Shown here in pieces: positions 42,975 through 55,123 of a stretch of DNA of 64,000 bases. Position 1 is the stretch's first letter; each line of letters starts with the position of its first letter. Made by a program: the position numbers and the translations under genes. Below the pieces are notes generated by a model, which had not been told where the DNA came from, ran no database searches, and saw nothing but the letters and a program-made list of their open reading frames with translations. Source of the stretch: Heliocidaris erythrogramma (lineage: Eukaryota > Echinodermata > Echinoidea > Camarodonta > Echinometridae); assembly GCA_025617745.1 (NCBI GenBank), contig CM046868.1, positions 16,620,615 through 16,684,614 on the forward strand, in the 5' to 3' direction.

Positions 42975-44284
42975 CAGTCGAACCTGTCTATAGAGGCCAC
43001 CGAAGGGAAACAGCAAAAGTGGCCGCTATAGACAGGTGGCCACTATAGACAGGTTGGCAGTCATTTTTCATTTTTGCACATACACGCAACAACATCACTT
43101 TTATAGTTGTAGTGTACATGCATCCATATCACTTAGGAAAATAAGCTATAGATCTACAGATTTGTATAACATTTCATATCAAATATAAAATGCCAAAATA
43201 ATGTGCTTTGTTGTCAATAAATGAGAAAAACAATAGATATACGAGTGCTCAGTCTGTGTAAAATGAATTTTCCCTCAAATTACCACATACATGTACGTAC
43301 CACCCGCGGTAGACTGCTGTTCTTCATTTTTATAGTCTAAAAACAAAGTCTAATCATGCTTTTGCTTCCTGTCAAAAAATTACAATAAAGTTTATCTTTT
43401 GAATAAAATCATGCAATCAATTTTCATTCAATAAATATTTGCCTTTCGAATGGTTCAAAAGAAGTTTTAACTGTTTTTGAGAACAGACGATAGAAGGTGC
43501 TCACTTGATTCGTCGAAAGTGCGAACGTCGACAGTGGATTGCCGGTGGACGAGTTTTCCCGCCGTTTCTTAGCAGGACAGGCTCATACATGAAATCGTTA
43601 TTACTGATCCTTAAAAAAATAATAGTTATTTTCTCTTTCTAAAAAATCCACTCTTGTAAATTTTTTTTTTCGAAAGCTTTAACCCTTTAAATACTTTTTT
43701 GATAAATCTTTTAAAAAATAAAAATTAATATTGAAGTGTACGAGCCTGTGGTATTGCGCATGTGCAATTGATATCAATGCCGACCGTGATACCGGTTGTT
43801 TCGTTTGTATGGAGGTAGCTAAGCTTAAGAGAACAATACAGGTGCAGGGGATCGCGGCTGGATGGTGAGAAGATTACGTAAACGAACAATACTAGTGCTT
43901 AATTCTTACTCAAAGGACTTTTAATCTCTAATTAGTCGGCAATGCGGTAAAACTTTTAGATCTTTCATAAAATCAGTACTACTTCTTGGCCATTGTAGAA
44001 TCTATTCACGATGTTTGTGTGAGAGTGTGACTGAGCTCGGACTCGGTAAACACCTCGTGGCTTTATTATGGCAAAAGCTATTTTTTGTGCATGAAGCTAC
44101 GGCTCGATTCGATATTGGTGGCCGCTGTACGCGGTCAGATATTGACCGCGGGATACATAATGGGTGGCCGCTGGCCGCGTTAGGCAGGTGACCGCTATAT
44201 GCAGGGTCTACAACACAGTAATTTCCTGCGGGGGATTTTTTGGTGGCCACTATAGACAGGTGGCCGCTAAGACAGGTTTGACTG
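42975..44284. mobile_element. TIR element CAGTCGAACCTGTCTATAG, 1.3 kb
   Basis: The left end is CAGTCGAACCTGTCTATAGA and the right end, read inverted, CAGTCAAACCTGTCTTAGCG. TA flanks both ends. Inner copies of GGCCACTATAGACAGGTGGC occur near each end (about 43030 and 44245), so termini are doubled. Inside are T-rich stretches but no ORF. A short relative lies at 56368-56564. TA duplication and CAGT termini suggest the Tc1/mariner/pogo group. Confidence 0.6.
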
Positions 44285-44432
44285 TATATAAGATTTATAA
44301 GGCGCCGAATCCACTTGATGATCAAATGCTCAAGGCGCAACTTGTGCAAAAGATGAAATACATCACAAATAAGCAAAAGACAAATAAGCAAAATTGCAAT
44401 AAGAGAGGTACGGACATGAAAGGTAATGGTAA

Positions 44433-45885
44433 TCAATTATAGGCCAAATTAAACAGATACTTTTTAAGATTATTTTTGAACACTTCAACAGAACTGCTAT
44501 TTCTAATCCCTTGAGGAAGAGTATTCCATATCGATGGCCCAGCATGAGCGAAGGTTCGCTCCCCCCACTTTGTGTTAAGCCTAGGAATAACAAGTAAGCC
44601 AGAGTTTTGAGAACGTAGCAGTCCAGAGGGAATGTAATGCTTGATCAAACCAATGTTGTACTGCGTAGCAGGGCTTAGTCCGAAAGGGTGGGTAGCGTCG
44701 CGTTGACGCGAACGCAACCATTCGCCCAAAGCCCCCCCCCCCGAATTGGCCAAAAGGGTGCGTTGGGAACGTTGGGTCGCGTCGCGTTGACTGGAATGCC
44801 ACCATTCGTCCAAAGCACCCGCGGTTTTGCCGAAAGGGTGCGTTGACTTTTTTTTTTTCTTCTAAATACAGTGTATTATTATTATTATTATTATCAGCGG
44901 TTCCAGGATTTTGTAAAGGGACTAAGCCGCGGAGCAGAGCCATGTATACAGTGAAATAATAACAAAAGAATCTTGAAAACAATACGTTCTTCTACAGGCA
45001 ACCAATGAAGTGACTTGAGAACTGGTGTAATGTGACTGTGCTTGTTGGAGAGGGTCACGACACGAGCAGCAGCATTCTGTAATTTTTGTAATTTTGCAAG
45101 TAGGTTGTGAGGCAAACGAAACAAGAGGCCATTACCAAAATCTAAGCGAGATGAGATTAAAGCATGAGTAATTTTCTCAGTAGCACTACGGTTAAGGTAT
45201 TTCCGAATAAAACCTAAATTTTTTTTTGAGACATATTGAATTTGTGTAGACATTGTCATATTTGAGTCGAGAAACACACCAAGGTTACGGCATACATTGG
45301 ATAAGGTAATTTCATGTCCAGCAAGAGTAATTGGAGTGATGGAAATCTGCTCTAACTGAGTCTTAGAACCGTACATTACAAATTAACATTTAGCAAGATT
45401 TAATTTTAGTGAATGTGAGTTCAACCAATTATGAACATCTTGTACACATGTCTCAAGATTATGTTGGCTGCATTGCTCTGATTGGGTTTGAAAGAAGTAT
45501 ATATTTGAATATCATCAGCATAAACATGATAAGAAAGAGAGTGGTGATGAAAAATACAACGAAAACATGGCGGGCCCGCCCACAGAGCCTTGCGGAACTC
45601 CGCATGTAAGAGGTAAAAAATCTGAAAGGCAACCGTTTATCATGACAGCTTGAGAATGACATGACAGGTATGATTTAAACCATTCCAGGGCTTGACCTTT
45701 AACACCTAGAGACATGAGGGTATTCACCAAAACAGTATGGTGAACAGTGTCAAAGGCAGAAGACAAATCAAGGAGTAACATTGCAGTTACCTTTCCACCA
45801 TCCATCTCCTGGAGAATAAAGTTGGATACATTAACAAGGAGGGTTTCTACACTGTGGTGGGGACGATATGCAGATTATCTTATTT
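44433..45885 (-). pseudogene. L2-like LINE, 5'-truncated and frameshifted
   Basis: The minus strand reads YRPHHSVETLLVNV, LLLDLSSAFDTVHHTVLVNT, GVPQGSVGGPAMFSLYF, then VYADDIQIYTSF (the catalytic YADD, about 45540), then NLGVFLDSNMTMSTQIQYVS, LHWLPVEERIVFKILLLLFH and the closing WGERTFAHAGPSIWNTLPQG to KKYLFNLAYN. This is the RT and C-terminal region of an L2-like non-LTR retrotransposon. The 5' part (endonuclease) is missing. Frameshifts flank YADD, and an insertion splits the C-terminal part at about 44680-44935. Confidence 0.8.
44681..44893. repeat. Two ~75-bp repeats and (ATT)n inside the LINE
   Basis: The word AAAGGGTG(G/C)GT…GTCGCGTTGAC occurs twice, with GCAACCATTCGCCCAAAGC and GCCACCATTCGTCCAAAGC, period about 75 bases. 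An (ATT)n tract lies at 44875-44893. The insert interrupts the LINE C-terminal frame. Confidence 0.65.
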
Positions 45886-47400
45886 AGCATAGATAGAGCC
45901 TGGTGTCCATGCTGAATAAATAATCATGTAAGTATTACGCAAACTATTCATTTTACTCCAAACATTTACCTGACCAAACAGGTAAATTGTACTTTAAACT
46001 TCTTGTAATTGCCCGAGGGGAAATATGTATTCAGAAACTAGAAAGGCCGTCAAAGGCGGCAGACCCACGCCTTAACCCAATATAGGTTTTGTTTTGTTGC
46101 GATTATTTTTGTAAGCAGTAGCCATTCAAAGGGGATAACAAGAGGCACATCTCCCCCCCCCCCATAAATATTGCCATATCCAGGTCATAGCTTTGTGTAT
46201 CCCCACCCTTGAAAAAATTCTTCTGAAAAAGATATTTTATTATTGAAACATCCCTCCCCTAAAAGTAATTGATTAGACATGTCAGAGAGCGTGGCGTGGT
46301 GAGAAAAAAAAATGTTAGCAATTTGTATTCAGTGTTCAGTCATGTAAGTGTTAGTAAATGTATTCATGTTCTATCTTTAAATTACATTGCAATTGGGGTT
46401 GTTGTTTTTTTTTCATCGGGCTTGGATAAAATATATATGACGACAAATTAAGTTGGATCTAGACTTCAAAATGACATGCATGCGAGGCACAGAGCTTACT
46501 CACTCAGCTCAGTCACCACCCATCAACAAAGTCAAAGTGGATACTGGCGTGCATGCCCGTATTCGGCGAACCTCGATCAGCCACCAAATTTTGCAAATCC
46601 ACACAAATTTAAGAAAAATACAGTTTTTGTATATATTTTACAACTACGAAATCCACTCAAACAGACATAAATGAGGTATAAACTAGTTATATGACAGGAC
46701 CGTTATAACCCAAAGAAAAAAGTTCAATCCTACTACAGTGAGCCAGGCACAGGCTGACTCCCTGGGGTTATGTACTCCCTAGCCCGACCAGATCGCCGTC
46801 ACTTCGCGACAGCGCTGTGTATAGTTATGTACGTACAGCTAGCTACACAGCCCACTAGCACTCACTCAGATCAACACACGCGAACGCTCGCGAGTGCGAT
46901 AAACTCACTCACGTCGAACAAACTCACCAGATTTTCACCGAAAACAATTAAAATCGCGTACTACACGTCCACCAGGATAAAATAAATCACAAAAACTTCC
47001 ACAACAAAGTGGAAAGAACCAGGGAAAATAAACAGAAATGCACAGAAGATAAGAAATAGAGGAGAAGCCGTAGGGCTAGGGTAGCCTGAATCTAAATGAA
47101 TTTGTGGATAAAAAAGGTATCGTGCGCGATAGCTATAGAGCCTAGCCGCCTATTAGTATACCGTACATAGCCGCTTTCGCAGTAGTAGTTCAAGCCCGCG
47201 AAAAATCCCTTGTTGCTGGGATACGTTGGCTTTGAATATTCATTGCAGGCTCGTACGGATTTGAAGTGAAATGGCAAGTAATGGGTCTAAAAGTCTTCTA
47301 AAATTCATAAACCTGAAATAGACTTTTGGTGAGACGAAGTAATGAGTGTTTTGATTGGCCAAAATATTTCTGCATCTGCAGGCGAAGTTTGGGGTCATCA
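45886..47400. other. Non-coding; repeat-family end
   Basis: AACTAGAAAGGCCGTCAAAG at 46035 is one end of a dispersed repeat, also present inverted at 53765-53788. A CG-richer stretch at 46780-46930 (CACACGCGAACGCTCGCGAG) could be a promoter but no exon follows. No gene is supported. Confidence 0.4.
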
Positions 47401-47702
47401 ATCTTTCTAGTTTCTTTCCTGTCACTATCTGAACTGAAGTTCCTATACTTTACTACAGGGTCAAAACTTCAAGGTCACACAGAATGTGCAGGGGTCAACC
47501 AATCATCACCAAAATCTAATCGATTCTTTCCTGTCACTTTCTGAACATTCCCTGAAAATTTGGTGCAAATCCGTTCACCCGTTCTCTTGTTATCTTGTAC
47601 ACAAACAAACAAACAAACAAACAAACAAACAAACAAAAAAAAAAAAAAACAAACATACGGAGCCCTTTACATAACCCTGCCGATTTCATCGGCGTGGGTA
47701 AA
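47400..47702. repeat. Dispersed repeat with (ACAA)n, copy 1
   Basis: CCTGTCACTTTCTGAACATT, TTGGTGCAAATCCGTTCACC, an (ACAA)n tract at 47598-47640 and CATACGGAGCCCTTTACATA, ending CCGATTTCATCGGCGTGGGT with an internal CCGATTTCATCGG palindrome. The same order, inverted, is at 53250-53460. Confidence 0.75.
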
Positions 47703-47953
47703 AAGGACCTTACAAGTAAAAGCCAAACATTATTCTTTCCCTGCACAATGGAATATATGAGATGAAGAAGGACCCAACTCAGTCAAAACAGTTTTTGACT
47801 TACCAATAACAAACTTAAATATTTTGACAAGTTTAAAAGACAGAATGTTTACATCTCCATGAAATAAAAAGTGTATGTTTGTATACTAAAAGTTCCCTGA
47901 AGATGAAATATTTCAGACACTTAAAAATATCTCAAAATATTGATCCTCTAAAT

Positions 47954-48795
47954 TAAGCCTGAGTCGAATCGATTGGTTAGCCGGTGTTCGATCGAAGACA
48001 TCGAATCCCGAATACGTTTTGGCAAATTCGGTGCATCGATTTGTCGTCCGCCAGATTTTTGACTACCGTAGCCACCATGAAAAAATGAAAAAAGAAACTC
48101 CGTTACGTACAGCATATATACTAGCAGAGAACGTGAAGGCGACTTCAAAGTTCAAACTGTTGGCTAACTTTCGCTAATTCGCTCGCGGAGGACGTCGCGC
48201 TTTACCTGTGCTTTCTCTATGGAAAAATCGTTTTGTAAATACGGGCATGAGTACGAGTGTTCCTACTTAATTCGCAATAACTAATATCACACTCTCATCA
48301 AATTGGCAATTACTTCTGAATGATCTCTGAAGCTGAATGAAGTCGAGTCTATATTGAGCGACGAAAAGTTTATTTCGTATTGTTTTTTTTTTTTGGCATC
48401 GAACAAACGTGTTCCATTCAGCTCTCCAAAGACAAAGTAAGATTATTAATTCTTTGAATTTGAATCATCGTCGGGTGTGTCGACAATGAGCATCGCTTCG
48501 TGCGACACTAGTGATATTTTGGCTAGCCATACGGACTAGAAACTTAAGATTTTGGCTCGTCCGCTGTGATTTTTACTAGCCATTGGCTAGCGGGCTAGCG
48601 TTAATTTCGAGCAGCGAGAGCCCATACATATGCCCGCGATGCCAGCGGACCGGTCACCGGTGCATGGTGCATGCACTGCGTGCAACTGTGTGCAACTCTG
48701 TTTTCACTGCACATCATTTATCGATTAACCGGTATTCGATCGAATCAAAGCCGTCGAATCCCGGTTTATGAAATATTCGATATGACTCAGGCTTA
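47954..48795. mobile_element. hAT-like non-autonomous element with 8-bp duplication
   Basis: The ends are TAAGCCTGAGTC and GACTCAGGCTTA. CTCTAAAT flanks both sides (47946-47953 and 48796-48803), an exact 8-bp target duplication, typical of hAT transposons. Subterminal words pair too: GGTGTTCGATCGAAGACATCG and CGGTATTCGATCGAATC. Length is 842 bases. No transposase was seen, so it needs another copy to move. Confidence 0.75.
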
Positions 48796-48803
48796 CTCTA
48801 AAT

Positions 48804-50050
48804 AATCATTTCTAGGGAAATTCTATATGAATACACCACCAAGCTAAGTTTGACCAGTTTTTGGAAAATTGGTATTACAGAAAAATGTATACCCAGTAGG
48901 GTTGTTAGAGGGGGAGTGTGTGATCCCCCATTAATTTTTTCCCGTTTGCATATCCAGTGTTTTTTATACCTAGGTGTGACACCCCCCCCCCCCATCAAAA
49001 AAAAATCTGTTTTGAAAAATTAAGTGTTTTTATATCTAGACTGTCAGCAAATTCAAAAGAATAGTTTTTTTTTGCTGGTTCAAAATTATCAGCTACCTGT
49101 ACATTGTAGGCAAATTCAGTCCGAAACCCCTCCCCATTCAAAATGGGCTTCCATGTAATTCATAGGACTCCTTATTCAAAATAAAAACAGGTCTGACTAC
49201 TATTCCTAAACTATGCCTCAGGAATGACAGGACACTGATCCACAAGACGCGCCCACGGAACTCAGAATATGTCGGACCTATTCCTGGTACCACTGACCAC
49301 TTCAACAACTTCCCCTCTGCGTTGACGTCATCCATTTTTACCCTTCCTTTTCTCATAATCATATTTTTCTTGCACGTTAGCAAGATAATTGGAATGGAGA
49401 GAGGTCGAGCAGACCCCCTCATTATGTGTGCAGGTCCCGAAAGATTCTTCCTACTTATTTCATTTCTGACTTCCTCAAGTTTTCGGGCTCCACTACGTGA
49501 TTCCGGCTAGAGTCTGAGAGTGTATGCATGCAGATTGTAAGTTTATACATGTAGGTACATATGTATGAACCTTCTCTGTTCCATGCTGGGCACCTGAATT
49601 TATCATGTCGATTTGATATGGACAACAAATGACAAATGTAAATGCTCTTCTTGATATGGCTAGTACAACTGATAAAAAAATAATTTATTTCACAAGCATA
49701 TCAAGAGTTTCTAATTGTCAGGTAACATTTAATAACATTTGAAGTCTAACAAGGTAAAATTTTCAATAAAGAACACCTTTTTAAATATTGCAAACATGTG
49801 GAATATGCCCTCAAATACATAATCCACATCAAAATAAGAAAAAATGATAGGAGCAAATTTTCATTGAAGACTGAAGACGAAATGTAACACACTGTGCATT
49901 GCCAGGTACCTACTTAAAACCTGGGTCAAGACAGGAAATTGTAGAGAAAATGCCTTGTCTAGGTATGTATACACTTAGCAAAGATTCAAAGATTTTTCTG
50001 AATTATGATTAAAATCATAGTACCTAGGCCACTATCAAGGATCGATACTC
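48804..50050. other. Non-coding; no supported gene
   Basis: A C10-type tract with following A run lies at about 48980-49008. The open frames between 49138 and 49510 have no homology or splice support. Confidence 0.4.
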
Positions 50051-50532
50051 TTAACTCTTTCAGTGCCGATGGCACGTATATGTGACAGATAGACTTGTCA
50101 TTTTCATTCACCAATTGCTCGACCACAGGAAAGGTATATGGTGGTCAATGTATATCAAAATTTTGAGCATAAATCAAACATTCTAAATATATGATTAAAT
50201 TATATGCTATTATTATATTTAATTATATTAAATTGCAGATTTTAAAAACGATATTACCTTATTTCAACATCCAATAGTGAACAAATGAGAAACCAAAAAA
50301 TAATGGACAAAAAAGAGACTCAAATGTATATTTCAATAATTCTTATGCATAAAGTTGGGTAAAGTAATAATGTTTGGTATCATAAGAAATAGTAATAGAT
50401 TTCCTACAAGTTTTGTACACAATATTTTGTGAAATGATACATGGTTAATGAACTGCAGATATTTGAAAAGCATTGATCACGTTTTTGTAAAATTTTGAAG
50501 AGAGCTAAACCCCATGGCACAGCAAGAGTTAA
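50051..50532. mobile_element. piggyBac-like MITE
   Basis: It starts TTAACTCTTTCAGTGCCGAT and ends CATGGCACAGCAAGAGTTAA. TTAA stands at both ends, and CTCTT-CAGTGCC against CTCTTGCTGTGCC are the inverted termini. Length is 482 bases, without an ORF. Confidence 0.65.
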
Positions 50533-51200
50533 AGAAAATCTTGCGATGGTACACAACAATAAAGTGGCATACTAAAAGGGAATTTTCTCAGCCAACATCA
50601 TACAAATTGATATGAAAGATGAAAGCGATATAAATCAGGATCATATCCTGTCAAAGATCCTAAGCTTCTACACCCAGACTAGGAAATCCTACAAAAATAT
50701 GCCAGGCTAGTTTGTCTACACTGAACATACTGCATCAATTTCATCATTTCCTGTACAAATCAGATTTATCTAAATTAACTGTATGTATATCAGTACAGTA
50801 CTGTACCTAAAATACCCTTCAGAAACATCATACCAGTATGCAGAAAAACAAAGTTTATGCCAAATTCAAAGTTACTGTTTAACATGCACAAATATTGACA
50901 CTTTACTCTATCAGAATTTGGCATATTTCATTATGTTTTAACATTATCTTTTTAACTACATCTTTATAAAAAAGTAAGAAATATGTTTAAATGAATAATA
51001 ACTGCATGTAAACATTGATGCTCCACATTCATTAGTAGAAAATACTATTCCTTCCATATCATAATTTTGCAAACAATTGATGCATAAATGCATTCATAAA
51101 CAGAATCAAAAGGACTATGAAACACAATTACTAATGAACAACCTTATGTCCCCCTTGAGGGCTGAGGATGCTGGGATGCTGGGGGTGCTGTAGCTAAAAA
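50533..51200. other. Non-coding, AT-rich
   Basis: I see no gene, palindrome or tandem repeat beyond short T/A runs; GATGCTGGGATGCTGGGGGT at about 51170 is a small direct repeat. Confidence 0.4.
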
Positions 51201-51402
51201 GTAGTTAAAAAGAGACCATAAAATGCTGAGGACCTTTTTTTTTTTTTTTTTTTTTGCTTGTCAGAGATTTTTGTAATAAAAAAAGAGACATTAAAATGCT
51301 GGGGACCTTTTTTTTAATTTTTTTTTTGCTTGTCAGAGATTTTTTTACTTAAAAAGAGACACTAATATGCTGAGGACCTTTTACTTTTGCTTGCAGCACC
51401 CC
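51200..51402. repeat. ~75-bp tandem repeat, three copies
   Basis: AAAAAGAGACNNTAAAATGC, then TGAGGACC with a T tract and GCTTGTCAGAGATTTTT, is repeated three times, with T tracts of different length. It ends GCTTGCAGCACCCCCAG. Confidence 0.75.
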
Positions 51403-52667
51403 CAGTAACAAAATCGTTCCCAGGCCCCTGCCTTTCCTTTATAGGCACTACAGTGCACATTTATCCATCTTTTCAAAATAAAAGATGAAAAGTGGTTGAA
51501 TTGTTCATACATCTAAAATCTAAAATTAAAAAAGATCAAAGCTCAGTGTGCTGGGGGGGGGGGGGGGGGATTGCCTCTTTTGTTTTCTAAATGAATTACT
51601 TAAATCATATAGAATAAAAATGTGCACAAATTTGTCAATTGTGTACAGACCCCGTTCTATTCTTGGTCCAAGTGATGGTCAAGTCCCTAAAAGCTCTTAG
51701 TAGGAAAGTGATGACAGGTAACTATGAAACATCCTCCCTATATATACCATGTCTATCCCAAGTGGAAGGGTGCTGAAACAAATTTTGGTTAAACTTTCCT
51801 TTTCATTTGTTTATTTATTAATAATTTATTTATCTATTTCTGATAATTATTAAGCATATTTTCACCAATATTGGTGGTCTTCCATGAGGCCCTGTTAGGT
51901 AACAGCAATATTTGATAATTAGGGATATTCTTTCTTTTTGTCATGAAAGCATGATATAGAAGAAAAGTCATTACCTATAACCGATCACAATAGGATGTGC
52001 AGAATGAAATGTATGGTAAAATGTATCCACAGAAAGGTTAAAACTTTAAAACTGTTATTTCTAGAAATTATGTAATCTGTTGGGCTGCATCTATGTTCAC
52101 CCTCCTACAGGGAACACAATTATTGTTTTATTGTCCATATATATATAGGGAAATCTGTCTTATTTACATGCATTATTGTATGTAAACAGGTCACTACCAA
52201 TTATAAAATAATCATGAAGCATAACAGGTAAGAAAATCTTCACTTTGTGGAAGTGAACAAATATCTTACAGAAGCTCTATTTTTTAATTGGTTTATTAAA
52301 AGAGTGTTATTTGGGATTACAAGAGCTCTTGTAAAGCTTTCCCGAACTATTGCTCACTATTCCAGAGCTTACTTTTTTTTTGTGGGGGGAGGGGGGGGGG
52401 GGGGGGTTTTGTGGCAAAATTTGTCTTAGCCCTTTCTATTTTTGATGGTCTTCATCTAATTTTCAAATGTATTTGAAATATCAACTCAAAATATCTGATT
52501 TAACCTGCCACAACTAAGGAGGAAATCCCTCCTTTCACCAATTTATGAATTTTTTTGTTCATAAAGAATAAATCTTCTAGATGGGAAGACAGAACAGTCA
52601 ACATAATCAAGTCCATGAACAGACAATGGTTAATGTTCAAAGTAAACAGTAAATACATGTAACTTAC
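51403..52667. other. Non-coding; G tracts
   Basis: G tracts lie at about 51553-51569 and 52382-52407 (the second with one A). No gene is supported. Confidence 0.4.
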
Positions 52668-52734
52668 AGACTATATGGTTATCAACAGCAGGGGGCAGCC
52701 TTGCTAATCCCAAAATGCTGGCATAAAGCCGTGC
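52668..52734 (-). CDS. 67-nt internal exon of an unidentified gene
   Basis: The minus strand has acceptor CAACATTTTCAG, 67 coding bases, and donor GTCT|GTAAGTTAC. The open frame reads ARLYASI then LGLARLPPAVDNHIV, leaving one base at the end. Both borders are close to consensus. I do not recognise the family. The donor and acceptor quality is the main support. Confidence 0.45.
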
Positions 52735-53249
52735 CTGAAAATGTTGAAAGATATGCTTGACAGAAATCCAGAGGACGTGATTGTGTGTATTTGTACTTGT
52801 ATGCGTGAATGCTTGATTCATCGTCAATACCCTAAAAATATCAAAAGGTGCTTAAACGTGTTAAATGAATAGCGGTTTTCAATGAATAGCGGGTCCTTAT
52901 GAATAGTGAGCGGACCCCTTATTTCTTGCATTTTTTCCTTCCTTTCTCTCTCTCTTTACACTCTATCTATTCTCCTTCATCCTTCTTCTTCACCTTCTTT
53001 TCCCTCTTTCTAGTTCCATCTTCAACCCCTCTTATCAATTAAAATTCACTTATACATATAACACCCACCACTACGATACTAAAACCACTACAACATTCAC
53101 TAAATTTCATTGCAAGGATGTATATGTATGCATTTTTCTTGTTTTTACTTTTGATTTCCTTTGTTATATCAAAACAAATGTCCTTACAAGATAAATAGTT
53201 TACATTGCCATACTCACTGCCTATCCTAAATAGCCAGTTCTTAATTATT

Positions 53250-53790
53250 ACCCACGCCGATGAAATCGGCAGGGTTATGTAAAGGGCTCCGTATGTTTGT
53301 TTGTTTGTTTGTTTGTTTGTGTACAAGATAACTAGAGAACGGGTGAACGGATTTGCACCAAATTTTCAGGGAATGTTCGGATAGTGACAGGAAAGAATCG
53401 ATTAAGAAAAGAATCGTTTAGATTTTGGTGATGATCGGTTATAGGAACTTCATTTCAGATAGTTTTTTTTTGTTTTTAAGAATATTTTATTACTTCCTTT
53501 TTCAAAATAACATTTTTCACAAAAATCAAGGTAAAATACACAAATAAATATATTCACATGCAGTATCATTGTGCCAAATTACATAATAATAACAATAAGT
53601 AACCATAATATTTTACATGCATGTATTAAATAGTAGATTAAGCCAAATCTGGAAGCCTTTATTATGATGAAAAAAGGAGAAAAATATAAAATATAAAATA
53701 TAGTGACAGGAAAGAATCGATTAGGGAAAGAATGCAACTACTCTGTAGCGCCGCTAAGGCGTCTGCCGTCTTTGACGGCCTTTCTAGTTA
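53250..53790. repeat. Dispersed repeat with (GTTT)n, copy 2 (inverted)
   Basis: The inverse of the family at 47400-47702: ACCCACGCCGATGAAATCGG, (GTTT)n, GGTGAACGGATTTGCACCAA. TAGTGACAGGAAAGAATCGATTA occurs at 53383 and again at 53701, bracketing ~300 bases of A/T-rich insert. It ends at GACGGCCTTTCTAGTT, the family end also seen at 46035. Confidence 0.7.
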
Positions 53791-53798
53791 ATACATGT

Positions 53799-55117
53799 CA
53801 TACCTGCCAACATTGGAAAGTCAAAAAACTGAGTCATGCGAGCGCGGCGTCTGCAGTGTTTCACAACTGGGGGTCCAAGTGCCGCGCCATGGCAGAGGTT
53901 CAGAAGGTAGTCATGGTAATGCCCCCCTGCATTATAATTATACTATCTTAAATTGTCACTTGTCATTCAATCTACAAAGTAAAAAAAAAAAAAAAAAAAA
54001 AAAAGGGTTTAAGTGGCTCTTTTAATATTTCGTATCATTGTGGGTGTGGGTGTGTGTGCATGTGAGTGTAAGGTTTGGTGTAGGCTTGGATGTGCATCAG
54101 TGTTTTATTAAATAGACTAACTTTGCCTTTTAATACCATTCACAAACAAATATAGTACACTATCACACCACTGTAGTTTTTCTCATATGAGTATGAATAC
54201 CTTAGAAATAAAATAAGTGTTTTGAAAACGCAGAAGTACATATAATTTACATTTCATTTGGGGGGAGGCTAAATTTGGTAAGAATGTGTCAATCATCTAC
54301 TCAAATATACTGTACGATGAATTTATCATCAAATATTATATGTAGTATTCAAATAAATGATGATAAGTAAAGTGTTTCCATAACTGAAATTTCTTCAATT
54401 AAGCAGCTCAGTGAGGCATTTACTGAGGACTCCTCCCCCGAAGTTCAGGCAGCCAAGGCTGTTGAGAACAGCTCCGACTAACAGCGCCGTCATGGCGGAG
54501 TATTGGCGAAATAGAGAATAATTTCGTAAGTTTTGAACTAAATACAGAATAAATAGGGACAAACAAAGTCCAAAAATACAGTTTCTTACATTTTTTTGTT
54601 CTGAAAAATGTCACTCCCGACCAAAATCAACCCTAGGAATTAGGGGTGAGCTCTGCGAAACCGCAAGTCCTGCAGTCATTTGAGTGTATGTGGAGCACAT
54701 ACAAATGCATCGCAGTACGGGGTACTTATCACAAAATAATGTGAGATGAATACCACAGACTTCTAATGAGTCGGCAGTAAGTAACGGACATACCCCTGTC
54801 CTAATTCAGTAATTGCTTTCTTAGAGGGTTCCCCCGGTGAGAGAAGTGCGATAAACTCCCAAACTGAGGCTTTGGTTGTTTTATTTGTTAAAGAAAGAAA
54901 AGAAAAAGGAGGAAAAAAGATCGGGAAATCGTATTTTTTTATAGGAAATATCGTATTGTCGTATTTTACTTTTTTTATCGTACAAAATACGATAAAATCG
55001 TACTAGTTTCGTTTTTTTTTTCTGGGAAACAGAAAAACGGAGTACTCCGTTTTATGGCCTCTTAAAAATGCTAAAAACGGAGAAACTCCGTCTAAAACGG
55101 AGGAGTTGGCAGGTATG
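53799..55117. mobile_element. CATACCTGCCAAC-ended element, 1.3 kb
   Basis: It begins CATACCTGCCAAC and ends with the complement GTTGGCAGGTATG. ACATGT flanks both sides (53793-53798 and 55118-55123), a possible 6-bp duplication, although ACATGT is common here. The right part contains repeated ACGGAG/CTCCGT and TCGTAT words. An A tract lies at 53980-54005, and a coding-like plus-strand segment at 54401. Confidence 0.6.
54401..54481 (+). CDS. Coding-like terminal exon inside a TIR element
   Basis: After AAATTTCTTCAATTAAG the frame reads KQLSEAFTEDSSPEVQAAKA then VENSSD and TAA. The acidic, Ser-rich composition and codon pattern look like a protein C-terminus. An upstream TAA at 54368 requires that it be an exon. 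It lies inside the CATACCTGCCAAC element, so it is a captured host exon, a piece of the element's own protein, or chance. I do not recognise the protein. Confidence 0.3.
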   Translation, partial: KQLSEAFTEDSSPEVQAAKAVENSSD

Positions 55118-55123
55118 ACATGT

